Source of the DNA: Pseudomonas guariconensis
GTDB lineage: Bacteria; Pseudomonadota; Gammaproteobacteria; Pseudomonadales; Pseudomonadaceae
Direction of reading: 5' to 3'
DNA: 42,307 nucleotides
NCBI RefSeq assembly: GCF_015680235.1
Contig: NZ_JADLJL010000040.1
Coordinates: forward strand, 1-42,307
Each line of letters opens with the position of its first letter. Position 1 is the stretch's first letter. The position numbers were made by a program, and so were the translations under genes. Shown here in pieces: positions 7,970-16,450 of this stretch. A model generated the notes under the pieces. It saw only the letters and a program-made list of their open reading frames with translations. It searched no databases and was not told the origin of the DNA.

Positions 7970-8470
7970 ATGTCCAGCGCCTTCACCCTCATGCAATCTC
8001 CCGTCGGCACCCTGACACTGGTGGCGCGGGGCAACAGCCTGGCGGCGGTGCTGTGGGAGCAGGAGCGGGAAAACCGCGTGCGCCTCGGTGCGCTGCACCG
8101 CAACGACACCCACCCCACCTTGAAGGAAACGGCTCGCCAGCTGGGTGAGTATTTCGCCGGACAACGCCAGCGTTTCGAGTTGCCACTGGATTTTCTCGGC
8201 ACCGATTTCCAGCGTCAGGTCTGGGCAGCACTGCTGACCATTCCCTTCGGTGAAACCCGTAGCTACAGCGAGATCGCCCGGCAGATCGGCAACCCCAGCG
8301 CCGTGCGGGCGGTGGGTGCCGCCAATGGGCGCAACCCGATATCGATCATTGCCCCCTGTCACCGGGTCATCGGTGCCTCGGGCAGCCTGACCGGCTTTGC
8401 CGGTGGCTTACAGGCCAAGCAGTATCTGCTCGCTCTGGAAGGGCGGCAGAGCCTGGCGCTGAATTTTTGA
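7970..8470 (+). CDS. ogt: Methylated-DNA--protein-cysteine S-methyltransferase
   Basis: This 166-residue suicide repair protein transfers O6-alkyl groups from guanine (or O4 from thymine) to its own cysteine. The active-site motif IIAPCHRVIG places the acceptor at Cys130. The upstream helix-turn-helix with the arginine finger is seen in SYSEIARQIGNPSAVRAVGA. The length fits the stand-alone Ogt/MGMT type with no Ada regulatory domain. The ATG follows CGGAG by seven bases. It stands alone, directly behind a Rho-independent terminator. It is probably constitutive, since no Ada box was noticed. Confidence 0.93.
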   Translation: MSSAFTLMQSPVGTLTLVARGNSLAAVLWEQERENRVRLGALHRNDTHPTLKETARQLGEYFAGQRQRFELPLDFLGTDFQRQVWAALLTIPFGETRSYSEIARQIGNPSAVRAVGAANGRNPISIIAPCHRVIGASGSLTGFAGGLQAKQYLLALEGRQSLALNF

Positions 8471-8478
8471 CCCTAGCG

Positions 8479-8721
8479 TCAACCCAGCCAATACAGCAAC
8501 AGGCAACCCACCATCGCCAGCACCGAGCCCACCGCCAGGCTGTATTGGCGGTGTGAGCGGCGGGCGTATCGCTCTACCTTGCGCAGGTATTCCCCCGGCC
8601 TCGGGGCATCAGGCCGGTGCCGCAGGCCTTCGGCGAGGTCCGCCAGGCGCCCCTGGATCAACAGGCCGGTGAGGTAATAGGTGCAGGCGTAGCTGACCAA
8701 GGCGGTGAGCAGGTATTTCAT
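8479..8721 (-). CDS. Small membrane protein, function unknown
   Basis: The 80-residue protein has two hydrophobic segments: residues 2-20 (KYLLTALVSYACTYYLTGLL) and the C-terminal SLAVGSVLAMVGCLLLYWLG. A basic, Arg-rich loop separates them (LRKVERYARRSHRQY), so the positive-inside rule predicts both ends in the periplasm. The start at 8721 has GAGG upstream; the longer frame to 8853 runs through a REP element and is rejected. I do not recognise a family. It is convergent with ogt, 8 bp away. Confidence 0.6.
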   Translation of the reverse strand: MKYLLTALVSYACTYYLTGLLIQGRLADLAEGLRHRPDAPRPGEYLRKVERYARRSHRQYSLAVGSVLAMVGCLLLYWLG

Positions 8722-8795
8722 TGCCTCAGGCCTTGCAATTGCAGGATGCAGGGTGTCATGTCGTCCATCCATGGAAAGCGAAAGCCCGAGCATAC

Positions 8796-8848
8796 CCTGC
8801 GGGAGTGGCCTTGTGTCGCAAAAGGGCGCGCAACGGCCCCAGGGCTCA
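8796..8848. repeat. Degenerate single REP element
   Basis: GGGAGTGGCCTTGTGTCGCA and the following AAAGGGCGCGCAACGGCCCC resemble the GGAGCGGCCTTG-type REP with several substitutions. It lies between two minus-strand genes. Confidence 0.6.
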
Positions 8849-8864
8849 GGCAAGCAATCGCGGT

Positions 8865-9380
8865 TCAGGACGCCGGCCCATGCGCGAACCGCTGGCGGAA
8901 CCAGTCGCCGAGCATGACCTTCTCGGCATAGAGCCTGTCGCTGCTACTTGCCTGGCGGCCGGGGCGGCTGAGGTACATCTTGTCACTGACCCGCTCCTGG
9001 GCCTGTCGTTCGGGTTGCCCCGGCTGGCTCAGGGTGTAGTTCAGGTCGATGCTCGGCCAGGTGATTTCGCGCATGAAACGCACATCGTAGGCGCCGCCGT
9101 GCCAAGGTTCGAAACGGCCTGCCAGGTCAATGTCGCGGATCACGATGCGCAGCTGCTGGCCCGGCTGCAGGTAGCGCTGCCCAAGCGTTTGCAAATGCTG
9201 GGTGAGCGTCTTCATGACGTATTCATCGGCGCCGCGCTCGTAGCCGGGGCTGTCGAGGCTGGCATCGCGGAATTTTTCAGGATGGTCGAAGCGTACCTCG
9301 ACCTGCGTGGCCGGGGCGGCTTGTGCCATGCTGTCGAAAGCCAGCACCATCATGACGGCACAGGCGAGGGCGGTACGCAT
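8865..9380 (-). CDS. DUF3016 exported protein
   Basis: The 171-residue protein has an N-terminal signal peptide (MRTALACAVMMVLAFDSMAQ, cleavage near AQA-AP). The mature domain contains VRFDHPEKFRDA, LGQRYLQPGQQLRIVIRDID and DLAGRFEPW, the recognisable core of the DUF3016 family, whose function is unknown. It is probably periplasmic. The ATG at 9380 is the natural start because the signal peptide begins there; GGTGCATC upstream is only a weak ribosome site, with AGGTG slightly further up. It is divergent from the phosphatase gene, 78 bp apart. Confidence 0.82.
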   Translation of the reverse strand: MRTALACAVMMVLAFDSMAQAAPATQVEVRFDHPEKFRDASLDSPGYERGADEYVMKTLTQHLQTLGQRYLQPGQQLRIVIRDIDLAGRFEPWHGGAYDVRFMREITWPSIDLNYTLSQPGQPERQAQERVSDKMYLSRPGRQASSSDRLYAEKVMLGDWFRQRFAHGPAS

Positions 9381-9458
9381 GATGCACCTCCAGGTGCGCG
9401 AGCGGCTTGCCCCTTCATTCTACGCCTGCCGTGGGCGCCGCAGCAGAGGACCGATGCA

Positions 9459-10154
9459 ATGAGCCGTTTTCGGCGGGTAGCCGCCAATACCCGGGGGCGT
9501 GACCTGGCCGTGGGCGATATCCACGGGCATTTCGCTCGCCTGCAGCAGTGCCTGGACACCGTGGGGTTCGACCCGTCGGTCGACCGGCTGTTCAGTGTCG
9601 GCGACCTTGTCGATCGCGGCCCGGAGAGCGCCCAGGCGCTGGAATGGTTGGCCCAGCCTTGGTTTCACGCCGTGCAGGGCAACCACGAAGCCCTGGCTAT
9701 TGCGCATCTGCGCGGTGGCCGGGTCGAACTGGACATGTACCGTGCCGCGGGAGGGGCCTGGTTTCTCGACTTGCCCGAGGCTGATCAGCAGCGCTATGTA
9801 GAAGGGTTCGCCCAGATGCCGCTGGGCATGGAAGTGCAGACCCCCGGCGGTCTGGTCGGGTTGCTGCATGCCGACAGCCCGTTCCCTGACTGGCCGACCC
9901 TGCGGGCCAGTTTGGAAACCGTGGACGACCCGCACGTACGCGAGGTCTGCCAATGGTCGCGGCGTCGCTTGCGCGAAGGCGACACGGAGCCGGTCGCCGG
10001 TCTGCGGGCCTTGCTGGTGGGGCATACACCGGTGGTGCAGGCCAAGCGGTTGGGCAACGTCTGGCACCTGGATACCGGCGGCTGGGCCAGGGGCTTTTTC
10101 AGCGTGATGGACCTGCATTCGCTGGCATTGGTCAGCCCCATGCCAGGTGCATGA
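9459..10154 (+). CDS. PP1-like serine/threonine protein phosphatase
   Basis: This 231-residue metallophosphoesterase carries the three PPP-family metal and active-site motifs in order: GDIHG (about 19-23), GDLVDRGPES (about 48-57) and GNHEA (about 74-78), plus the late VGHTP. It resembles the bacterial PrpA/PrpB type, which dephosphorylates Ser, Thr or Tyr using two Mn/Fe ions. It is cytoplasmic. The ATG at 9459 has AGAGGA upstream; extension of the frame back to 8721 would run antisense through DUF3016 and is rejected. Its 3' end overlaps the convergent LysE gene by 23 bp. Substrates are unknown. Confidence 0.88.
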   Translation: MSRFRRVAANTRGRDLAVGDIHGHFARLQQCLDTVGFDPSVDRLFSVGDLVDRGPESAQALEWLAQPWFHAVQGNHEALAIAHLRGGRVELDMYRAAGGAWFLDLPEADQQRYVEGFAQMPLGMEVQTPGGLVGLLHADSPFPDWPTLRASLETVDDPHVREVCQWSRRRLREGDTEPVAGLRALLVGHTPVVQAKRLGNVWHLDTGGWARGFFSVMDLHSLALVSPMPGA

Positions 10155-10752
10155 GCACAACGCTGGCCAGGAGCATCAGCATGGCGCCCGAGGCGCGCTC
10201 CAGCCAGGGCAGGGCGCGGGCGAACCGGCGCAGCACGCGGCGGTTGCCGATGGCCATGGCCACCAGCAGGTCCCAGGCTCCCACGACGGTGAACATCCAC
10301 GCACCATAGGCGATCTTCCAGGCACTGCTGGTGGCGGCGACCATGCTTGCCAAGCTGGCATAGAACAAAGCGTTCTTCGGGTTGAGAATGCCGGAGACGA
10401 AGCCTTGGACGAGGCTGTGCAGCCAACCGCGAGCGGGTTGGGCGAGGCCGCTGTCAGTGGGCGCGAGGCTGCTGTGCCCGGCGTGGCGCAAGAACAGTCC
10501 GCCGATGTACAGCAGATAGGCACAGCCGGCCAGTTGCAGGGTGACGAACAGCGTGCTGCCTTCGTGCAGGATCGAGACGCCGGCGAAGGCGGCGACGATG
10601 AAGAGACCATTGGCCAAGGCGATGCCCAGGCAAGCGCCGCTCGCTACACGCCAACCGGCGTTGGCCGAGGTGCGGGCCACCAGGAAGAAGTCGGGGCCTG
10701 GGGAGAGCAGGGCGAGGAAGTGGGCGGCGGCGACGATCAAAAATTGCTCCAT
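10132..10752 (-). CDS. LysE/RhtB-family amino-acid exporter
   Basis: The 206-residue integral membrane protein has about six hydrophobic segments and the family signature LLSPGPDFFLVARTSANAGW near the N-terminus. A later motif is GFVSGILNPKNALFYASL, the N-P-K signature before the fourth segment. RhtB/LysE proteins export amino acids or related metabolites from the cytoplasm. The substrate cannot be read from sequence. The ribosome site is weak. It is convergent with the phosphatase gene and overlaps its end. A triple REP lies upstream. Confidence 0.87.
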   Translation of the reverse strand: MEQFLIVAAAHFLALLSPGPDFFLVARTSANAGWRVASGACLGIALANGLFIVAAFAGVSILHEGSTLFVTLQLAGCAYLLYIGGLFLRHAGHSSLAPTDSGLAQPARGWLHSLVQGFVSGILNPKNALFYASLASMVAATSSAWKIAYGAWMFTVVGAWDLLVAMAIGNRRVLRRFARALPWLERASGAMLMLLASVVLMHLAWG

Positions 10753-10831
10753 GGGGCTAGGCTTCTGCAGTGGGGAAAGCCGCAGTCTGCTCGTCGGGTG
10801 TTCGTATGTATTGAAGATAATTGCAGGCTAC

Positions 10832-10932
10832 CCGGCCCAATCGCGGGGCAAGCCCGCTTTCATAGAGCAACGCATAACTATTTGATTTTCAGGGCCTTGT
10901 GGGAGCGGGCTGGTCCCGCGATTAGGCCGGGC
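10832..10932. repeat. REP doublet with a conserved linker (BIME-like)
   Basis: Two inverted REPs, ATCGCGGGGCAAGCCCGCTT and GTGGGAGCGGGCTGGTCCCG, are joined by a linker containing CAACGCATAACTATTTGA. Nearly the same doublet and linker occur at 34591-34686, so the whole about 90-bp unit behaves as one mobile repeat. Confidence 0.8.
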
Positions 10933-10938
10933 CTGGTA

Positions 10939-11826
10939 TCACCGTCGCGTGGCAAGGGCTTCGCCCTTGATCGCGGGGCCAGCCCGCTCCCACAGAGGGA
11001 CAGTGTTGCCGGCCCCACCTCGATAGCGTCCCGGTGTCATGCCTGCATGGGCCTTGAACACGCGCTGGAAATGGGCCTGGTCGGCGAACCCCAGTTCATA
11101 GGCTACCTCCGCCAACGGCCTGCCTTGGCTGAGCAGGCGCCGGGCGCGATTGACCCGGGCATTGAGCAGGTAGGCATGGGGTGTGAGCCCGGTGGCGGCG
11201 CGCAGGGCTCGGATCAACTGGTAACGGCCAAGGCCCACGTGGGCGGCCAGATGGCTCAGGCTCAACTGAGCCGAATCTTGCGCTTCGATCATGTCGAGCG
11301 CCTCACGCAAGGCCGGTGCGCTCAAGGTCGGAGCCGGCGCCGCATCGAGGGTGTCATGGGCGGCAAAATCGAGGTCGCCGATGAATGCCACCAGTGCCGC
11401 TTCCTTTTCCGCTGCCCCCGCTTTGGAAAACAACAGTGCATTGAGCTAGCAGAACTGGCGGTACACCAATGCTGACCGGCTGATTCGTGCCGGTGCGCCG
11501 GGTTCGCCGGCCGCGACCCCGGCCTCCAACCGCAGTTGCTGCAACCATTGCGCATCCAGGTGCAGCATCTGGTAGCTCCAGGCTTGGCCCGGCTGCGGGT
11601 TACAGGCATGCACCCGCTGCGCCGGAACCAGCACCAGGGAGCCAGGCGTCAACCGCTCACGGCCTTCGCCGGCACCGGTGAAATGGCTCAGGCCCGCATC
11701 TACCGCCCCGATGGAAAACGTTGGGTGGCTGTGCGCCTTGTAGCAGGCCCGACTATGGCAGGCGCGGCGGCTTTCCACGAACGGCAGCGCCGGGTCGCGC
11801 CAGATTTCGCTGTGTGAGCGGGTCAT
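10939..11826 (-). pseudogene. AraC-family regulator interrupted by an amber codon
   Basis: Two adjacent fragments lie in the same frame, separated by one TAG at 11446-11448. The upstream fragment (from ATG 11826; a longer start at 11889 is possible) is the cupin-like sensing domain: CYKAHSHPTFSIGAVDAG and LTPGSLVLVPAQRVHACNPQ. The downstream fragment carries the AraC DNA-binding domain with two helix-turn-helix units (LSLSHLAAHVGLGRYQLIRA and LAEVAYELGFADQAHFQRVF, then GMTPGRYR). The break falls in ..YRQFC-stop-LNALLF.., where a CAG-to-TAG change would explain it. The last residues after GRYR are translated from a REP element. It is a pseudogene unless the codon is suppressed or a sequencing error. 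It is divergent from the LysE gene. Confidence 0.85.
10966..10999. repeat. Single REP overlapping the AraC 3' end
   Basis: GATCGCGGGGCCAGCCCGCT followed by CCCACAGAGGG is a REP unit. It is read as the C-terminal tail of the AraC frame (..PLWERAGPAIKG..), so the gene's original stop was probably displaced. Confidence 0.75.
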
Positions 11827-11908
11827 GCAAAGCCTGCCTTGCCGAAGTCCAAGGTCCGAAGTGTAAACGCTGGCCACTGTTACGGCCATTTGCCCAGTGA
11901 CTGTGCTT

Positions 11909-11944
11909 GACGCCGTACGACGCCAGCGCGACGCTTCTGGCGTC
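11909..11944. promoter_or_regulatory. Helically phased GACGC repeats before the LysE gene, probable AraC operator
   Basis: GACGCC occurs at 11909-11914 and 11919-11924 and GACGC at 11930-11934, so the steps are 10 and 11 bp. An 8-bp inverted repeat, GACGCCAG (11919-11926) and CTGGCGTC (11937-11944), overlaps them. They lie 17-52 bp before the LysE start and in the gap shared with the broken AraC gene. AraC proteins bind phased direct repeats, so this is a natural candidate. Confidence 0.45.
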
Positions 11945-11960
11945 CTGATGGAGAAGAATA

Positions 11961-12584
11961 ATGGACCTGTCGAGCCTGCTGCTGTTCATCCCCGCCTGTT
12001 TCGCCCTGAACATGGCGCCGGGCCCCAACAACCTGCTGTCGCTGCACAACGCCAGCCGTTATGGCCTGCGCACCGCCTGCATGGCCGGCGGCGGGCGTAT
12101 CCTGGCCTTCAGCGGCATGATCGCCCTGGCCGCCATGGGCCTGGCGGTGGTGCTGCACACCAGCGAATACTTGTTCCTGGCAATCAAGGTGCTGGGGGCT
12201 GCGTACCTGTTCTATATCGCCTGGCAGCTGTGGCGCGCACCGGTGGGCGAAGCCGTGGTGAGCGGCGATCACCCGCGGGGTACCTGGCGGTTGGCGCGGC
12301 AGGAGTTCTGGGTCGCTGCAGGCAACCCCAAGGCGATCCTGATCTTCACCGCCTTCCTGCCGCAGTTCGTCTCGGTGGGCAGCCCTACGCCTGTGGCTGA
12401 GCAGTTCCTCTGGCTGGGCGTGTTGTTCCTGCTGTTGGAGTGGGCGGCCATCGCCATCTATGCGGGCCTTGGCGCCTACATGCAGCGCTGGTTCAGCCGC
12501 CCGGGGCCGCGCCGCCTGTTCAACCGCGTCAGCGCCTCGCTGCTCGGTTGCGCCGGGCTGGGCCTGCTGGCGGCGCGGCGATAG
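11961..12584 (+). CDS. LysE-family exporter
   Basis: The 207-residue membrane protein has the RhtB/LysE signature near the N-terminus (FALNMAPGPNNLLSLHNASR) and the AAGNPKAILIFTAFLPQF motif before segment 4. About six hydrophobic segments are expected. It exports an amino acid or similar small molecule; the substrate is not deducible. The ATG at 11961 follows GGAG. It is divergent from the broken AraC gene, the probable former regulator, with phased repeats between them. A large palindromic element follows 9 bp after the stop. It is only distantly like the other LysE protein in the window. Confidence 0.88.
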   Translation: MDLSSLLLFIPACFALNMAPGPNNLLSLHNASRYGLRTACMAGGGRILAFSGMIALAAMGLAVVLHTSEYLFLAIKVLGAAYLFYIAWQLWRAPVGEAVVSGDHPRGTWRLARQEFWVAAGNPKAILIFTAFLPQFVSVGSPTPVAEQFLWLGVLFLLLEWAAIAIYAGLGAYMQRWFSRPGPRRLFNRVSASLLGCAGLGLLAARR

Positions 12585-12591
12585 GCCCTGC

Positions 12592-12714
12592 CTGAAAAGT
12601 CTTGAGACGCCGGTCAGGCAAGGCGAAAACAGCCGAGGAAGCGGAGTTTACGGGTTGTAAATGAGCATTCCGAGGCTGTTTTCAACGCAGCATGACCAAG
12701 TATCAAGGCTTTCA
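12592..12714. repeat. Large imperfect palindromic intergenic element
   Basis: The outer arms CTGAAAAGTCTTGA and TCAAGGCTTTCAG, then the inner arms GAAAACAGCCGAGGAA (12625-12640) and TTCCGAGGCTGTTTTC (12668-12683), and finally TTTAC/GTAAA around GGGTT, form one nested hairpin of roughly 120 bp. I recall very similar sequences between genes in other pseudomonads, so it is probably a dispersed MITE-like repeat. It lies between convergent genes and may end transcription from both sides. Confidence 0.65.
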
Positions 12715-12729
12715 GACAGAGCCTAAGGG

Positions 12730-13005
12730 TCAGTCGCGGTAGAAGGTCTGCACCAAGTGGTAGCCGAATTTGCTCTTGATCGGCCCATGTACCACGCGCA
12801 GGGCCTTCTTGAAGATCACTTGGTCGATGGCGCCGACCAACTGGCCTGGGCGGATCTCGCCCAGGTCACCGCCGCGCTTGCCCGAGGGGCAGGTTGAGAA
12901 TTTCTTTGCCAGCACGTCGAAGGCTTCGCCCTTGGCGAGCCGTTGCTTGAGCTGTTCGGCTTCGGCAGCGGTCTTGACCAGGATGTGACGGGCTTGGGCT
13001 TTCAT
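12730..13005 (-). CDS. ppiC: Stand-alone parvulin peptidyl-prolyl isomerase
   Basis: This 91-residue single-domain parvulin has no signal peptide, so it is cytoplasmic. The diagnostic elements are the N-terminal ARHILVKTAAEAEQL, the central FSTCPSGKRGGDLGEIRPGQ, and the C-terminal GPIKSKFGYHLVQ with the conserved FGYH. It catalyses cis/trans isomerisation of prolyl bonds. The start at 13005 follows AGGTG; an upstream ATG at 13041 would overlap the stop of the next gene. A second parvulin of the same type lies at 23607-23888. The two are clearly diverged. Confidence 0.9.
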   Translation of the reverse strand: MKAQARHILVKTAAEAEQLKQRLAKGEAFDVLAKKFSTCPSGKRGGDLGEIRPGQLVGAIDQVIFKKALRVVHGPIKSKFGYHLVQTFYRD

Positions 13006-13040
13006 GGGAACACCTGTGCTTGGGGCGAAAAAGGGCGCCA

Positions 13041-14996
<1,956 letters not shown>

Positions 14997-15026
14997 GCCG
15001 AAACCTCCCATTGCCGTTCAAGGCCC

Positions 15027-15103
15027 CCTGTGTGAGCGTGCTTGCCCCGCGATTGTCGTCGTCTGACCGGGCGCAATCGCGGGGCAAGCCCGTTCCCACA
15101 GGA
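15027..15103. repeat. REP pair in inverted orientation
   Basis: TGAGCGTGCTTGCCCCGCGA faces ATCGCGGGGCAAGCCCGTTC with a short linker. It lies between ecotin and the acetoacetyl-CoA synthetase gene, both on the minus strand. Confidence 0.8.
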
Positions 15104-15133
15104 GGGCGTCGCTAAACCACTGCGGGGTGGCCT

Positions 15134-15613
15134 TTACTCCACTTTAGCCTTTTGTACGTCTTCGGAAGCCGACCAGACGCGATAGCGCACTTCGATGCCT
15201 TCCGGCACGTACACCACCACCGGCAGCTTGCTGTTGTAGCGCAGCATGAAGCCTTCGCCGACCACCGGCACGAAGGCCTCGGCCTTCTTGCCGTCCGGGC
15301 AGGCCATCAGCGTGCTCATGGGCCCGGCGACTTTCTCCAGGCGGTAGTAGCTGTAGCCCCAGCCTTCGAGATTGTGCTCTTCGAGCTTGCCGCTCAGGCG
15401 CTGCTTGTTGCAGTCGACCGTGAGGGTCTTGCCGGCAAGGATCTCCAGCTGATGGGCCGACTCGTCGGTTTGCGAGGGCAGGTGGATGACCTGCCGCGTG
15501 AAGCCTTTTTCCGCCTCGGGGTAGGGCGCGACATCCTTGAGCCCGGCAGCTATAGCGGGTGCTGCGCAGGCCAGGGTCAGGGAAAGGATCGCGGTCAATG
15601 GGAATGGGCGCAT
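15134..15613 (-). CDS. eco: Ecotin, periplasmic serine-protease inhibitor
   Basis: The 159-residue precursor has a signal peptide (about 1-23, ending AIAA). The mature part closely follows ecotin: APYPEAEKGFTRQVIHLP, LEGWGYSYY, and C-terminal MLRYNSKLPVVVYVP. The two cysteines of the conserved disulfide are Cys68 (VDCN) and Cys105 (ACPDG). The reactive-site segment reads STLMACPDG, which puts Leu102 at P1 where the E. coli protein has Met84. Ecotin dimers inhibit many chymotrypsin-fold proteases, including neutrophil elastase, in the periplasm. The start follows GGAGG. It sits 56 bp behind the dehydrogenase gene on the same strand, an unexpected partner for ketone-body catabolism. Confidence 0.95.
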   Translation of the reverse strand: MRPFPLTAILSLTLACAAPAIAAGLKDVAPYPEAEKGFTRQVIHLPSQTDESAHQLEILAGKTLTVDCNKQRLSGKLEEHNLEGWGYSYYRLEKVAGPMSTLMACPDGKKAEAFVPVVGEGFMLRYNSKLPVVVYVPEGIEVRYRVWSASEDVQKAKVE

Positions 15614-15669
15614 TAGGCCTCCTTGCTAATTAAAGACAACGCGAAGCCGCGCCAGATCCCGGCAGGCCC

Positions 15670-16440
15670 TCACTGGGCCAGCCAACCGCCATCGACGTTC
15701 CAGGCGGCACCGCGGACCTGGCTACCGGCTTCGCTGCACAGGAACAATACCAGCTCTCCGAGGTGCTGGGGTGTTACAAAGGCCACGGAAGGCTGCTTTT
15801 CGGCCAACAGATCGTGTTGCGCCTGCTGTGGGTCAACACCAGAGGCGGCGCGGTCGTCGATCTGTTTCTGCACCAGTGGCGTAAGCACCCACCCGGGACA
15901 GATGGCGTTGCAGGTGACATTACTGGTGGCGGTTTCCAAGCCTACGACCTTGGTCAGCCCCACCACGCCATGCTTGGCTGCCACATAGGCCGCCTTGCCA
16001 GTGGAGCCCACCAGGCCATGCACCGAGGCGATATTGACGATCCGCCCCCAGTTGCGCGTGCGCATGCCGGGCAGCGCCAGGCGGGTGCCATGGAACACGG
16101 CGCTAAGGTTAAGGGCGATGATCTTGTCCCAGGTCTCGATGGGAAACTGCTCCACCGGCGCCACGTGCTGAATGCCCGCATTATTGACCAGGATATCAAC
16201 GCCCCCGAATTCGCGTTCGGCCAGGGCGAACAGCGCCTCGAACTGGGCTACATCGGACAGGTCGGCCGGGTGATGAATGACCCGCACGCCCAACCTGGTG
16301 ATTTCGGCGAGCGCCGGGGCCGGGTCGCCGAAGCCATTCAACACGATGTTCACACCCGCGCCGGCCAACACCTGGGCTATCCCCAGGCCGATGCCGCTGG
16401 TGGAACCTGTGACCAGTGCGGTCTTGCCGTTGAGTGTCAT
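15670..16440 (-). CDS. hbdH: D-3-hydroxybutyrate dehydrogenase
   Basis: This 256-residue classical short-chain dehydrogenase oxidises D-3-hydroxybutyrate to acetoacetate with NAD+. The cofactor motif is TGSTSGIGLG (11-20), NNAG is at 86-89, and the catalytic set is Ser139, Tyr152 and Lys156 (YVAAK). The segment NAICPGWVLTPLVQKQIDDR and the Gln-rich region around DPQQAQ are typical of bacterial 3-hydroxybutyrate dehydrogenases. AAGGAG precedes the ATG. It lies 10 bp after the GntP permease gene, so the two form an operon under the sigma-54 promoter near 17886-17902. It is cytoplasmic. Confidence 0.92.
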   Translation of the reverse strand: MTLNGKTALVTGSTSGIGLGIAQVLAGAGVNIVLNGFGDPAPALAEITRLGVRVIHHPADLSDVAQFEALFALAEREFGGVDILVNNAGIQHVAPVEQFPIETWDKIIALNLSAVFHGTRLALPGMRTRNWGRIVNIASVHGLVGSTGKAAYVAAKHGVVGLTKVVGLETATSNVTCNAICPGWVLTPLVQKQIDDRAASGVDPQQAQHDLLAEKQPSVAFVTPQHLGELVLFLCSEAGSQVRGAAWNVDGGWLAQ

Positions 16441-16450
16441 GCCAGTCTCC

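Noticed and set aside
8721..9458. N-terminal extension of the phosphatase gene
   Set aside because: Runs antisense through the DUF3016 gene; a good ribosome site and family start are at 9459.
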